A stretch of DNA of 64,000 nt from Mauremys mutica (GCF_020497125.1 NC_059084.1:10939501-11003500), one strand, 5' to 3'. Positions 13,201 through 24,339 are shown, counted from the first letter of the stretch. The notes: generated from the letters alone by a model not told the origin. Program-made: numbers and translations.

Positions 13201-13940
13201 CCTGCCTTGCCCCTGTGGTTATCACACCTGTGGAAAGGGAGTGTAGAATGCTACCAAATCAGAATTCTCCACTCCCTTATACTAGCGTTAACACAACACA
13301 CCGCTTGGTGCAAGGCAGGGGCGAATCAGGCCCCTAACTCTCCATGCATTTTTGACCAAGTCACTTCTGTTTTCAGCCTACCAGCACTTAAGGGGTTAAT
13401 GGGAAAAGTTTCTTCATCTGACCTTTCACCTCCCTAATGTGTTCGTTGATTTTTTTCCCTCCTGGGCATGATTTTTGTTTGGGAATGGACCACGCTTACT
13501 CACTCGTATGCATTTGTTACATAGACACCATATTTAGGTACATCATCAATCAGAGGAAATGTCACTCTGTGTAAAAGCCCCATACTCAGAGTGACAACTG
13601 AGTTAGTGCTTGTGGTATGTGGCGGTCTTCTTGCCAAGTCTCTGCAGCTGGACATTTTAAACAAAACTAATTTATGAATAGATCCACAAACACAGAAATC
13701 TGCAAAGGCATAATGCTGTTCTTAGGAGAGTGAGAGCTTATGCAATCCCTGGACAGCTTACTAAAGGCACAAAGAAGAGGAACTGTTGCTTGCTGGATCA
13801 AATGCACCTCTGGTCAGTAATGATCAAAAGTTGTTCTCATTTGATGAGTCTTTAGTTGCTTGTGCAAAATGAGCTGTTGGTCTCAGTTCAATTCTTGTTG
13901 AATGGATTCCATGTCTCAAAAATTACCATCACCGTTGCTA
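10300..13940. other. Mostly unique non-coding sequence
   Basis: A hairpin repeat is present at 11031-11102. Otherwise no gene or repeat is recognised. A G run occurs near 11781. The paired frames at about 12340-12730 and 12876-13179 overlap on opposite strands and have no recognisable domain. Confidence 0.4.
11031..11102. repeat. Hairpin repeat, CATTGATTTCAATGG centre
   Basis: It contains 'actcccattgatttcaatgg' followed by 'ggtttggatcaggtcc', the standard right arm of this family. The left arm, 'agatctgctccaaaggcc', is degraded. Confidence 0.5.
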
Positions 13941-13950
13941 CTGATTGACA

Positions 13951-14543
13951 CTCTAGTCCAGGGATCGGCAACCTCTGGCACGTGGCCCGCTAGGGTAAGC
14001 TCCCTGGCGGGCCGGGCCAGTTTGTTTACCTGCCGCATCCGCAGGTGCGGCCGATTGCAGCTCCCACTGGCTGTGGTTTGCTGCGCCAGGCCAGTGGGAG
14101 CTGCGATCAGCCAAACCAGGGCCGCCCAGAGTGGGGGGCAAGTGGGGCAATTTGCCCCAGGCCCCGGGCCCTGCAGGGGCCCCCACAAGAGTTTTTTGGG
14201 GCCCCTGGAGCGGGGTCCTTCACTTGCTTCGGGGGCCCCCGGAGCATCTTCCGCAGCAATTCGGTGGCGGGGGGTCCTTCTGCTCCAGGGGCCCCCGGAG
14301 CATCTTCCGCAGCAATTCGGCAGCGGGGGGTCCTTCTGCTCCAGGACCCGCCGCCGAAGTGCTGGGTCTTCAGCGGCAATTCGATGGCAGGAGCCCCCCG
14401 CCGCCGAAGACCCCAGGGCCCCTGAATCCTCTGGGCGGCCCTGAGCCAAACCTGCAGACGCAGCAGGTAAACAAACCAGCCCGGCCCCCCAGGGGGCTTA
14501 CCCTGGTGGGCCGCGTGCCAAAGGTCCGATCTCTGTTTTAGCT
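13951..14543. mobile_element. Palindromic hAT MITE, split by a second element
   Basis: The outer element runs from CAGGGATCGGCAACCTCTGG (13959) to the inverted end at 14535 ('cgtgccaaaggtccgatctc'). Both arms contain the 'tttgtttacctgccgc' block and its complement. The flanking 8-mers CTCTAGTC and TTTTAGCT differ only by transitions, compatible with an old 8-bp duplication. Its centre is interrupted at 14117-14443. Confidence 0.8.
14109..14451. mobile_element. Nested 327-bp TIR element with exact 8-bp duplication
   Basis: The inner element 14117-14443 has perfect 15-bp inverted termini, CAGGGCCGCCCAGAG, and is bounded by AGCCAAAC at 14109-14116 and 14444-14451. It sits inside the outer hAT MITE and is therefore younger. 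Its body is very GC-rich and holds a tandem sub-repeat of about 57-60 bp: 'cccccggagcatcttccgca' occurs twice (about 14236 and 14289), and a third unit is degraded. There is no transposase. Reading frames of 120-180 codons here are compositional artefacts. Confidence 0.88.
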
Positions 14544-14734
14544 GATATTCACATATGAGAGACCCTGTTTCTTTCTGGGGCAAGTGTCACCATTTCTGGG
14601 CTACTGATGGGTGCCTCCTGCTGTCTGGGTGCTGCAAAACCCACAGGACACCAGGGGCTCCATAAACAGGAGTCTCCATGATACAAAATTGAGCCAAGTG
14701 GTCTGACTGTGTTTGGAGTGGGGAAAAAAATTAA

Positions 14735-15065
14735 TTAATTCTGACAAAGTCAAAAATGTTTAGTTTTGACATTTCCTAAATGAAATATTGCAACTTTTCA
14801 TTTCAAAATGACATTTTGTTTTGAAATGTAGCTAGATGTATTTAAAAAACAAAACAAAAAGTTTAAAAAACATCTGAGGGGAAAAAGAGAAAAAAATTGT
14901 TTCAGGTTGAACGAAACATTTTATTTCACTCAAAACAATTTTTCATTTTGGCAATAAAAATTGAAAATTTTCCATTTTTTGGCCAACCCAGTACTATTTT
15001 TCCCCCCAGTTTTTCAGTTTAGCCACTGAACCAAAACCTCCGTTATTTGCTCAGCTCTATTTATT
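14735..15065. repeat. AT-rich GAAATTTT/AAAATTTC dispersed repeat
   Basis: The segment is dominated by 'ttcatttcaaaatgacattt', 'gaaacattttatttcactca' and 'aaaattgaaaattttcca' motifs that can fold on each other. Similar sequence recurs at 16800-17110, 62660-62905 and 63185-63610. No end or target duplication is clear. It could be an old family of AT-rich hairpin MITEs. Confidence 0.45.
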
Positions 15066-15255
15066 ACCATAGAGCAATCTCAGAGGCTTCAAATTTTGAA
15101 AAAAATGGCCTCTAAATTTATCCCAGTAAGTTTGCTTAGAGAATCATTTGCTGGCCCAAATAAGAGGATTTGGATGTCTAGCTACATGATTTACAGGAGT
15201 GAAATGGTTGCATCAGCAACTGTTTGTTGAACTCAAGTATTTAGACATCTCGGAT

Positions 15256-15320
15256 GACATCCTGGCCCCATTTAAGCCAATAGGTGTTTTGCCATTGACT
15301 TCAGTGGTCCAGGATTTTCA
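15256..15320. repeat. Hairpin repeat next to PLE
   Basis: 'gacatcctggccccatttaa' and 'gacttcagtggtccaggatt' are degenerate inverted arms of the same CATTGACTTCAATGG family. Confidence 0.45.
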
Positions 15321-15525
15321 CTCCTACATCCTATTGATGAATTTGTTTCTGCAAGTGATTGTCATACAGGTGCCAATAGTTTGGGCTTGCATATTTAGAC
15401 TCTTGAGTTGGTGCCTATTTATAAACCAAGTCCTAAGGTTTACATTACTTATTTTTTTTATAGAGACAAGGTGGGTGAGGTAATATCTTTTATTGGACCA
15501 ACTTCTGTTGGTGCAAGTGACAAGG

Positions 15526-15553
15526 TTTTGAGCTGCATAGAACTCTTCTTCAG
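15526..15553 (-). ncRNA. Hammerhead-like core, inactivated
   Basis: Minus strand: CUGAAGA at 15553-15547, then a stem-loop, then AAAA at 15529-15526 where the consensus needs GAAA. The lost G is the plus-strand C of a former CpG, now T. I therefore expect no self-cleavage. Confidence 0.5.
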
Positions 15554-15567
15554 GTCTGGGGAAGGTA

Positions 15568-15855
15568 CTCAGGGGCTGTCTACACTTAAAATGTTATAGC
15601 ACCGCAGCTGTGCCAGTGTAGCAGTTCAGTGTAGACACTACTTACACCAACAGGAAAGATTCTCCCTTTGGTGCAGGTAGTCTACCTCTCCAAGAGGCAA
15701 TGGCTAGGTTAATGGAAGATTTTTTTTTGTCAACCTACCCCTGTCTACATGGGGTCTTATATTGGCTTAACCGTGCTGCTCAGGGTTATGGATTTTTCAC
15801 ATCCCTGAGTAATGTAATTATGCTGACCTAATTTTCTAGCGTAGGCCAGGCCTCA
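15568..15855. mobile_element. TGTCTACACT-type DNA element inside the PLE
   Basis: It runs from 'ggggctgtctacactt' (15572) to 'agcgtaggccaggc' (15851), flanked by CTCA on both sides. The PLE sequence resumes directly after it ('gagtgtcataactaaataca'), so the boundaries are set by the interrupted host. The inverted termini are weak. The superfamily is unresolved; a 3-4 bp duplication argues against hAT. Confidence 0.55.
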
Positions 15856-16015
15856 GAGTGTCATAACTAAATACAAGGTGTAACAGATTGTTTAGCATAA
15901 GTAGCTCACATATTCTGAGACAATTCAAGGTGAAGTGGCAATTTAACAGCTCTCCAGTCACAGGACAAAACAGGGGGGTTAGTGGGTTACAGATTGTTGT
16001 AATAAGACCTAAATC

Positions 16016-16260
16016 CAGTGTTCTTTATTAAGCCCATGATTTTCAGCGTCTAGCAAAGTTATAAATTTAAGCTGCCAAGCTCGTCTTTGAAAATGTTGGG
16101 GAGGTTTCCTTTGAAGATGAGGACTGAGAGGTCAGATATGGAGTGATTGCTTTCTGAAAAGTATTCACCCACGGGTAATAGCGTGTTTTTGTCTTTTCTA
16201 GTTTTTCTGGGTGAGTTCATTTGAGAGTTTCACCCACATAGTTGTTATTGGGGTGTTTAG
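16016..16260 (-). pseudogene. PLE GIY-YIG endonuclease and C-terminus remnant
   Basis: The minus strand encodes peptides in different frames: NNNYVGET near 16246-16228 (the GIY-YIG-type strand), then a block reading ISDLSVLIFKGNLPNIF, then RRAWQLKFITLLDAENHGLN to a stop near 16016. These match the order in PLE endonuclease domains, where GIY-YIG nicks target DNA for primed reverse transcription. At least one stop and one frameshift separate the blocks, so it is a pseudogene. Confidence 0.7.
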
Positions 16261-16363
16261 TGCACTGGATGAGGCACAGCACATGTTGTGATAGGGATGT
16301 GTAGGACACCTGGGTCTTGAAAAGTGTGTTGTGGGAAATATTGACCATTGTAGCAATGGAGAT

Positions 16364-16600
16364 TTATTTGCAGGTTTTGCATCTGTTCTGGCAGGGTCTG
16401 GTGCTGCTCTGAGTTGTTGTGTCCTGGTCTGTGGGGAGCTTGCTTCTGTTAATAAGCTTGGTGAGGTTGTGGGGTTGTCTGAAGGCCAGAAGAGGGGGTT
16501 TAGGAAAGACTTCTTTCAGGGATGTGGTCCCCATTGAGTATGGGTTGTAATTGCTTAATGATACCTTGTATGGGTTCCAGTTTGGGGTGAGCAGTGACAA
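16364..16600 (-). pseudogene. PLE linker fragment with cysteine cluster
   Basis: A minus-strand frame of about 78 codons contains 'FPKPPLLAFRQPHNL', 'INRSKLPTD' and then RPCQNRCKTCK before a stop. In PLEs this stretch joins the reverse transcriptase to the GIY-YIG domain and can carry metal-binding cysteines. The frame is broken on both sides. Confidence 0.65.
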
Positions 16601-16799
16601 CTAGGAGTGCGTGTCAGGAGGGTTTTTCAGTATTGATGCAGGTTCTCCGAGTGTGTTAGGGTGGCCTGTTCCATGCTGTAATATTTTTTATAGATGGGTA
16701 TAAACACCGTGAATTTTGAAGAGGAGGCTCAGAATCCAAATTCAGCTTCAGATTTACATTTGTACATGGCCCTTATTTGTATAAATAAAGCTAATGGAG

Positions 16800-17110
16800 A
16801 AATTGTTGTTTTTTTCTTGTGAAAATTTTCAAAAGAAACATTTTCATACAAAATTTCTCATTTGAATTTCTTGTTGGGAAATTTCTGAATGAAACAAAAT
16901 GAAAAATTTTGAATGTCAGAGACGAGCCTGGCAGCTTAAATTCATAACTTTTTTTCAATTTGAATTTGAAAACCAAACTGAAAGGAAAAGTGCAATTCAA
17001 AACCGAACAAAAAAATTCATTTTGTTTAAAAATTTCATTTTGTTTAAGAAATTTCCCATAGAAATTTTCTTTAAAAATAATTGAAAATAACATTTTCTCT
17101 CTCTACACAT
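16800..17110. repeat. AT-rich repeat carrying an orphan PLE fragment
   Basis: The flanks are GAAATTTT/AAAATTTC-type sequence. Embedded at 16920-16952 on the plus strand is a 32-33 bp match (two differences) to the minus strand of the PLE at 16055-16086, encoding the same RRAWQLKFIT peptide. Confidence 0.5.
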
Positions 17111-17169
17111 TTTTTTTTAATGAAAGCCCATTTTTCCATAGGAAAAGATTTTGCTGACAAATTTCAACC

Positions 17170-20100
17170 ATCTTTATTTATTACGGGCTTTCGGTGCAAT
17201 TATTATTTTAAAACAGGCACTGATCTCCACAGTGGGGTACCCAGATCTCCAGGGTGCCCAAATCTAAATCTGAATTGGGAATGGGATCTGATCTTTGTGG
17301 GGTGGGCTACAATTTGTTTTGTGTTGCAGAGAAAGAATACATTTTTTTTTAAAGCAGGAAAATAAAATGTGGCACCATGATTTCTCCTTAATATGTGGGA
17401 GTACAGAGCCTTTTCAAAAATGGACTGTTATTGCCCTTAGCTATACAAAGAGATTAATCTTGTGAAGGAAGAAAATCCCATGTGTTCCCATTCTGAAAGG
17501 CTGGTATTCTGAAATGGCGGAAATGGTGTCAGGTGAGCATCGCATATGTGAGATTAATGACTACATAGAGAAATCTTAGGTGCTATGGGAGCAATTTATT
17601 TCTTGCATAAAGAATAATACAGATGTGTAACTGAGAAGTATGCAAGATCACAAAGGATGGGTGGTATTACAGCAGTGTGGCAGTCAGTGATTTTATTCTT
17701 GGTTAAGTGTTAGTTTGATATTTGCTTGCAGTAGTTGGGTTATATTGGGAAACAATTTAAAAAAAGTTACATGTGCAAATGTGTATAGAATTGCATCGCT
17801 AATTTGAACTTGCAGTTACTGCAACTGCATGTGCAAATTAGATATTTGCACAAGCAAATGACTAGCTGTGCAACTTGCCCATGCCAATATCCAATTTGCT
17901 CATGAACTTGCAGTAACTCTCTAGGGATCTCACAATGGCATGCATCCTTTTGAAAATCTGGCCCATATTTTATTAGCTTCTACTTTTGTAACTCTTAGGT
18001 ATAGTTTTGTACCTTTGTTTTAAAACTACTAAAGGTATATTATTGGAGAAATATTGGTTCTTAATTTCAATGTCAGTTCTCCCAGGAGAGGTAGATAAGC
18101 CCCTTTTCTAGGACAGCTATTTTTTCAGGATACATTTTTATATGAATGATTTTGTGGCCTGATTACAGAGACTGAAAGTAACCTCACCATCCTCTGCCAG
18201 GCAAAATTATATCATTTTTGCTGCATACATTTCTTTAAATCATTTTGGTCCATAGCCATATATAAAAGTGTCTGATGATAGCAGCAGCAAGAGGTAAATG
18301 TAATGCTGCTTGGTGCTGTGAGGTCTGGCTTAGAGGACACAATAAACCTTTTTTTAGTAGGAAGAAAATTGTGCTGTCACTAGAACAATATTATTCTGCT
18401 TCTTCCAATATGTTTTAGCCTGACAGGTCAGGGAAGAAGCATTGGTGGCAAAAAATAAACATATTTCCCCTTTGAGTGAAACAGACTTGTATCACAAACA
18501 CATATTAATAATTTTTTTCATATTCCTGTCAATTTCTCAAATATGGTACTGGACCTGCACTCCTTATCTAATCTTGGCTGTTGCGTTAAACTGGTACATA
18601 CTATTCTAATTGATGCTTTGTGTAACTTTAGACATGGTTTCTATTTTCTTTGCAGCTAACCAAGGTAGCGTATAACTGCTTAGGAAATGTTAACATCTGC
18701 TAAGGAAAAAAAAAAGTAAAGGAATTAATCAAAGCCCTGAAATTTATGAGCTCAATCCTTGGGCCCTGGTCCAGCTGTTCTGTGCTGCTTAGGCAGCACA
18801 TAGCAGCCAGAATGCTGCCTTAATGGAGTAACTGAGGATTCCCCCTGACACGGAAGAAGGGTTGTGCAAAACTGCCACAGCTGGCTCTGCGCAATCCGTC
18901 CACCACCCCCTCTCCCCGTATGGGGAAGAGCACACAGCACTCAGGCAGATCCTTTGCTAGCTCAGCACCTGGCTGCACTGGCGTAATTTACAACAGCCCT
19001 GGGGCTGTTCTAAGTTGTTCTGGAGACCATTTCAGCCCAAGATTGGCTCAGGTTCAGGGGAATAGAAAGATGGTTTAGAGCTACTTTTCCCCTACTTCTC
19101 CGCAGCGACCCTGAGCATAAACTTGATGCCGCTGAGAACTGCACCCCATCTCGCCGTCTATACAGTCTGGATTTGTTTTACTCCACGTTTTGATTCACTG
19201 AACGTGACACACTGGATGCATAAGGGATTCTCTGGTTTGCTCAATTTATTTGGAATAATTCTTTTTGGTGCTGAAATTGTGTAGACGTGACCCATAAGGA
19301 AAACGTTACTGATGATACTGCCATTTACAAGTTTTGCAAAGTTACAATGGTGAAAATAGGCTAAACTTGCTTGCCTGGGCTGGAATGCAGGGGTGCTAAC
19401 GCTCACCTAGCCTCAAAAGTAACTTGGAACAGAGTCATTATCTACCCCTAGCAAACTTCATAGCCATAAGTCACCATTGGTGTAGCTCCACTACTGGTAT
19501 AAAGAGAACCAGGTGCCTTTACCACTGTGCCATCCATCCTGACATATTTGAAGTAGTAAATAAAAGCTTAATATTAATTAATTAATACTAAATGATGCAG
19601 CATCTCAAGGGGACATGTTCTTGACTCTAATATGGCATGGGTGTCCCTGCATCTCTTTCCCCTTTTATCTTGCAGTGTCTGGTGAGAATCAGCAGAAAAA
19701 ATTACATATCCTGCCATCAAGGGTAACAATTTCCTTGAAACCCATTGGAGTCACCCCATTACATCCTGTGCACGGAATAGTGAGAGCATGTAGCCTTAGG
19801 TACAAACCCCATTGTAGGAACTGTAGACCTTTCTAATAGTGAGCGAGGCCTGAAACAAAGCCCTGGATCGGAACAGCTCCAAGTTTGAGGAAAGTTCGCA
19901 TCTGGTTCTCAACTTTGTGACTTGGGCCCATCTTTCTAAGCTTTAAGGGTCACATTTTCAAACACTGTCCTTAATATCTATTGCACCTGTCATCTGCAGG
20001 CATTAATAACTAGGGGGATAATTTTGCAAGCAGCTATCTGTGAGAGCAGCAATGCAGGTCATTTAGATGTTTAAGTACTAGCCTGAGCTGCAATTATTTG

Positions 20101-20960
20101 CCATTTGTGATGATGCAAAAATGGAGGCCCAGTTAAGGCAGCTCTGAAAATCTGAGCATGAGGACTCAATTCTCCTGTCACTTGCACTGTAGGAAGGACT
20201 CTGCTGACATGAATGGAGCTACAATGGGGGTATAAAAGTGCTGGTAGTCGAAGGAGAATTAGGTCCTGTGGATTCTTTGGGAGTAAAAAAAGAAGTCACT
20301 TTTTAATGCTATTTATTGTTCAGTCATCATTTTCTTGGGTCTTTAGAGGTGGTGGTGGCCGTTTGCAGTTTTTCTGCCATGTATAGTAAATCAGTTATGT
20401 GGTGATGTATTACTGAAAGTCTCTGCACGGTTACTACTGCTGCTGTTTTCTTGCTTTGTGTCATTCCTTCTTTTTAAAGGAACACTAAAGAATTAAGACT
20501 GGAAGTGGAGAAGCCAAAGTCCATGGGAATGTTTTACTGTTCACAGAAGATTACCTGCATTTTTGAGGTTTCACAAGTACCACTGATACTTTAGGTGTCA
20601 TGCTGTTATGGTCTGCTAGAAACATATACGCAGAATGGATACCCATTACTGAAACTGATAGTGGGCATTTGGAATGAAAATTATGTGCTCTCTTTAAAGT
20701 TGTGGTTGTCACTGTATGTTACTTGCAGCATTAATACTGTGAATTGGAATACAATGTAGAAGCATAAAGAGATTTGCTGGTATAGAACTGGATATGTTGC
20801 ATGATGTAGTGCTGTGCTACTAGACAACGAGACATTTAATGAATAAAACAATAGATCTTAAAACACAGTTTATGCAGGAAAATCTGATGGATCTTGATTC
20901 TGATCATTTTCTCTCTTGCTTTGCATCAAGGTGACTTTGTTGACTGGACTTATTCCCACT
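17170..20960. other. Unique, AT-rich non-coding sequence
   Basis: No gene or clear transposon is recognised. Short A and T runs are present (for example 18702-18717). Confidence 0.4.
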
Positions 20961-20966
20961 GTTCTG

Positions 20967-21184
20967 TGCAGTGTTGTTGTAGACATGTTGGTCCCAGAAT
21001 GTTAAAGAGATAAGGTGGGTGAGGTAATATCTTTAACTGGACCAACTTTTATTGAAACTTTCAAGCTTACTTTGATCTCCTCTTCAAGCCACCTACCTGA
21101 AGCTCTGTAAGCTCGAATGTTTGTCTCTCTTACCAGCAGAAGTTGGTCCAATAAAAGCTATTACCTCACGCACCTTGTCTCTCT
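20967..21184. mobile_element. PLE terminal hairpin, degraded
   Basis: The left half ('aaggtgggtgaggtaatatc') and right half ('tattacctcacgcaccttgt') are inverted copies. The right half is the sense strand. The core is damaged: CUGAAG at 21097-21102 is followed by a deletion of about 6 nt, and GAAA has become GAAT (21115-21118). The left flank TGCAGTGTTGTTGTAGACAT is the same left end as in the copy at 26693. Confidence 0.65.
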
Positions 21185-21189
21185 GTGGA

Positions 21190-22480
21190 ATTACTCCAGA
21201 GTTACTCTAAGCGAGGAGAGAATTGAGCCCTAATAATTAGTTAATGTTTGAAAGGTGCTTAGAAGAGGAAAAACTTATAATGCTGCAAGTGCTAAACATG
21301 ATCATAGAGAGCAGAATCAGCAGAGTTGTGCAGTTGATCTTCCCACCCATTTCAAGAGCATGGGCCAAGGAGGTTGTGTTTTGTGATTGATTTTGCAAGT
21401 GCAAATAGTAGTGCATGTAGAATTGCACGTGCAATGATTAGAGGCTGTGTAGAGGCCCCTTTGCAAATATGATCCTTAATATGTATTTCTATTTCTTTGT
21501 TTATTTTGTTGTCCCACTTTCCCCACTTTTAATTTCTGCTACAAACATGGGGCCAGGTCCTTGATCCACTGCACTGAGCTGCATACTGCGGATTATATAA
21601 ACTAAGGGCCTGATCTGCAAATACTTTCTACTGAGTGACTTGCTTACTACTAGGAGTAGTCCACTGAGGTTAATAGTACTGATCTCAGGAGTAAATATCA
21701 ATGGCAAAACTCTCAATTAAGCAATACACCCAGTAGCTTGTATTTGCACAATTAGGCCCTAAGCACATGCTCTCTGAATGGGTTCTTCCAGGCGTTTACT
21801 TCTCTAATAATGGGTTGCATGGATGGAACATATTAAAATGAATACACCAGTGTTAACTAAGCTGGAAAATTCCGTGTTGCCTCAAGTTACACATTCAATG
21901 CTTTAAAGCCACAACACACTTGAAATATAATTAGTGAGGGATCCACTCATTTTTGATGTTGAGGTTCATTTTAGCTGTGCTAAGCATCTCAAACAATAAG
22001 ACGATAAGCTCTTGATGTTCTAGAGTGGCTCCAGAAAAGAAGCGTTTCGGTCATTTCCCCTTCTGATTTGTTTTGACGGCTAGTTCATTTTAAAAAGCTG
22101 CAATTATGACAATAAAATAAAAATTTGCCACAAAACAAACGCACACAAAAAGCCTGCCCCAAAATGACGACGACTTCTTTTTTTTTTTTTTTCAACTGCT
22201 GGAAAATTGTAAAGAAGTTAGAGCCCAATGAATTTCCACAGGAGGCAGAAGCCATTAGCGAATGCATGAAAGACAGCAAGCAGATTATTGTGAAAAAGAT
22301 ATTTGTACAGTTATTTCAGTAACACTTTATTTAAAGTTTTGGGTTGCTGGCACTTAGACAGTATGTGTGACTGGGTTAGGGAATGGTTATTGCCAAAAAA
22401 CAGACTCACTAAGAACCTTTACCAGTCAGCTAGAAAACTGCAGGAAAAGAAGTAGTTCCAAGTAAAGAAGTTTATATATA
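21190..22480. other. Unique non-coding sequence
   Basis: No gene or clear repeat is seen apart from a T run near 22179-22191. Confidence 0.4.
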
Positions 22481-22484
22481 TAAT

Positions 22485-22511
22485 ACACACACACACACAC
22501 ACACACACACA
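22485..22511. repeat. (AC)n microsatellite
   Basis: About 13 uninterrupted AC dinucleotides, preceded by a short TA run. Confidence 0.95.
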
Positions 22512-22628
22512 TTTCTCTGTTTAATTTAAAAAAAATTCTATTAAGATACAGGGAGAAGGAAAGGCCAAATGAGAAAGATACTGATGGAGGATTTATGCAT
22601 GAGGAGTTATGCTTTTAAAGGGTCAACA

Positions 22629-22713
22629 CCCAGATCCTTAAAGGCATTTAGGTGCCTAAGTCACATTGATTTTAATGGGAGTTAGGTGCCTAAATACATT
22701 TGAGGATCTGGGC
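22629..22713. repeat. Hairpin repeat, AGATCCT...AGGATCT type
   Basis: The left arm 'ccagatccttaaaggcattt' pairs with the right arm 'aaatacatttgaggatctgg' around 'gattttaatgggagttaggt'. Both arms also contain AGGTGCCTAA, itself nearly palindromic. It is a good example of the family's perfect-hairpin design. Confidence 0.65.
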
Positions 22714-22884
22714 CCAAGTCCTTGACTGGTGCAATGTCTAAGTAAATGGGGCTCCTTGTAGATGTTGGTAGAACAGAATCATCCCCCCACAGCTACCTGG
22801 CATCAGTGAATCACTGATTTCAGAACCACTAATAGGGCTTGTCCTGCAAGGGTTCCAAACCAGTGTGGGCCAGGCCCTTAGCGT

Positions 22885-23070
22885 CTGCCTACACTGCAAT
22901 TAGGGTATGTCTACACTGCTGACTTGGGCTTGAGGGGCTCAGGCAAAGGGGCTGTTCAGTTATGCTGTAAATATTTGGTCTCAGGCTACAGCCTAATCTT
23001 TGGGACCTTCCCACTTAGCAGGATCCTAGAGACTGGGCCAACCCTGGGTATCTAATTGCAGCGTAATAAT
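22885..23070. repeat. TGTCTACACTGC-type DNA element, partial
   Basis: 'gggtatgtctacactgctga' and the left-hand 'ctgcctacactgcaattagg' resemble the TIRs of turtle GTCTACACT elements. The right end at 'atctaattgcagcgt' is degraded. Confidence 0.45.
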
Positions 23071-23440
23071 GAGCAGAAATAGGTATCATGTTACTTGCAG
23101 CCTGTGGGAGTCACATCGGCTTCTGGCAGGGCTGAGTTATTTAGCCCCATGTACCCAACGGGCAGCACAAAATACATACATACCCAAGTTTTCTGAGGCA
23201 GTCAGTAATATGCAAATTCAGAGGCCATCTTGAGGCAAGCTGAAAATGCGGCCCTTGAATTATCTATGACAGAGTTTGTGAATGGGGACTTGCTGGAGTT
23301 CTTTTTTGCATGGCATTATTTCTTAACTCTTTCCAACTAATTCATTCTAAACCTAAAATCTGGGCAATTGAACTTTAAGAAAATTTGATTGATTTCTCCA
23401 TAGCTTTTCATATTAATGGATTCCAGCAGAGGTGGGTGGG

Positions 23441-23475
23441 GTATTTTTTTTTTTTTGTTTAAACAAAAAAACAAA
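23441..23475. repeat. T/A-rich run
   Basis: T-rich then A-rich low-complexity sequence that could fold into a weak hairpin. Confidence 0.6.
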
Positions 23476-23654
23476 CAATCGACAAAAAATGTAGAATATG
23501 AAAATGTTTCATTCCTTTCAAAAACCTTAGTGGAAAATATAAAGCATTTTCCCTCAAGTCAGCACTAAATATTATTCTTATATTTATATATATATATATT
23601 CATTTTTAATGATTCATGTGCTGTTCACTCCAAGATGCTGCATTATACAGTTAT

Positions 23655-23855
23655 GGCCAGATTCTCATTTTGCCATCGTGAATCAGGAGTAAATCTATTG
23701 AAATACATGGACTGGATTACACCAGCGTAACTGAGAGCAGATTCTAGTCCTCTGGGTCAAATTCTGGTTTTAGTTATATAGGTGTAAATCTGGAACAAGT
23801 CCATTGAGAACCTCATGTTTTACTCCAGTGTAACTGAGAAGGGATTCTGGCTCTA
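23655..23855. repeat. Two head-to-tail copies of the GTAAATC repeat
   Basis: The first copy (about 23655-23752) and the second (about 23757-23855) each run from an 'attct' start through 'gtaaatct' to 'gtaactgaga'. This is one of the clearest places to define the family unit. Confidence 0.55.
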
Positions 23856-24300
23856 AGTCTTTAAATATTACATATGTTCATTGATTATGGAATGAAAAAT
23901 GCATTTGTGTTATGTTGGTTACTTAAAGACCGTGTTAGCTACATACCCAAGGAGCACACAAGAGCTTTCTGTTCTTTAAGAAAATACATTAACTCGAGGA
24001 AGAGAGTTCTTACTACAACCCTGATTACTATTTCCCTTAATTCCATCAAAATGACTTCTCCGTAACCCACTCTCCCAGCCAGATGATCTGCTCTGCCTGT
24101 GGAGTGTACAAACTCCCTTCATCTTTTCTGCAGTTAATGTTTTGCAGATTTCAGCAAGGCTCCCGGGCTGTGTGTCTAAAAGTACAGTTTAAGCAGTGAC
24201 AAATAGAAAGCACATGCTTATTAAGGCTAGATTACACAACTCCTGAGCTGTTTTAATGTCATCTGCTCCTAAAACAACAAACCTGTGGGGACTTGTGCCT

Positions 24301-24305
<5 letters not shown>

Positions 24306-24336
<31 letters not shown>
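24306..24336. repeat. (GT)n microsatellite
   Basis: About 15 uninterrupted GT dinucleotides. Confidence 0.95.
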
Positions 24337-24337
<1 letters not shown>

Positions 24338-24339
24338 TT

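Larger units (their letters stand above)
15465..16690 (-). mobile_element. Decayed Penelope-like retroelement, 3' part
   Basis: On the minus strand this region holds, in order, the end of a PLE polyprotein (linker with cysteines, GIY-YIG region, C-terminal peptide), a 3' untranslated part, and a terminal region with a hammerhead-like core and 'agaagttggtccaataaaag'. A 280-bp DNA element interrupts it at 15572-15851. The upstream reverse transcriptase is not recognisable. Stops and frameshifts break the frame several times. Assignment to PLEs rests on GIY-YIG-type and cysteine-linker peptides together with the terminal sequence shared with 20967-21184 and 26693-26972. Confidence 0.75.

Noticed and set aside
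13902..14583. Several frames of 120-180 codons on both strands
   Set aside because: They lie in two nested GC-rich TIR elements. Scarcity of stop codons follows from composition and the peptides are repeats of the palindromic arms.
22125..22322. 65-codon frame near a poly-T run
   Set aside because: The frame passes through the T run as a phenylalanine stretch, which suggests chance rather than coding.
22485..22511. Microsatellite as a candidate regulatory Z-DNA element
   Set aside because: Short AC and GT runs are common in vertebrate DNA and nothing else here supports a function.
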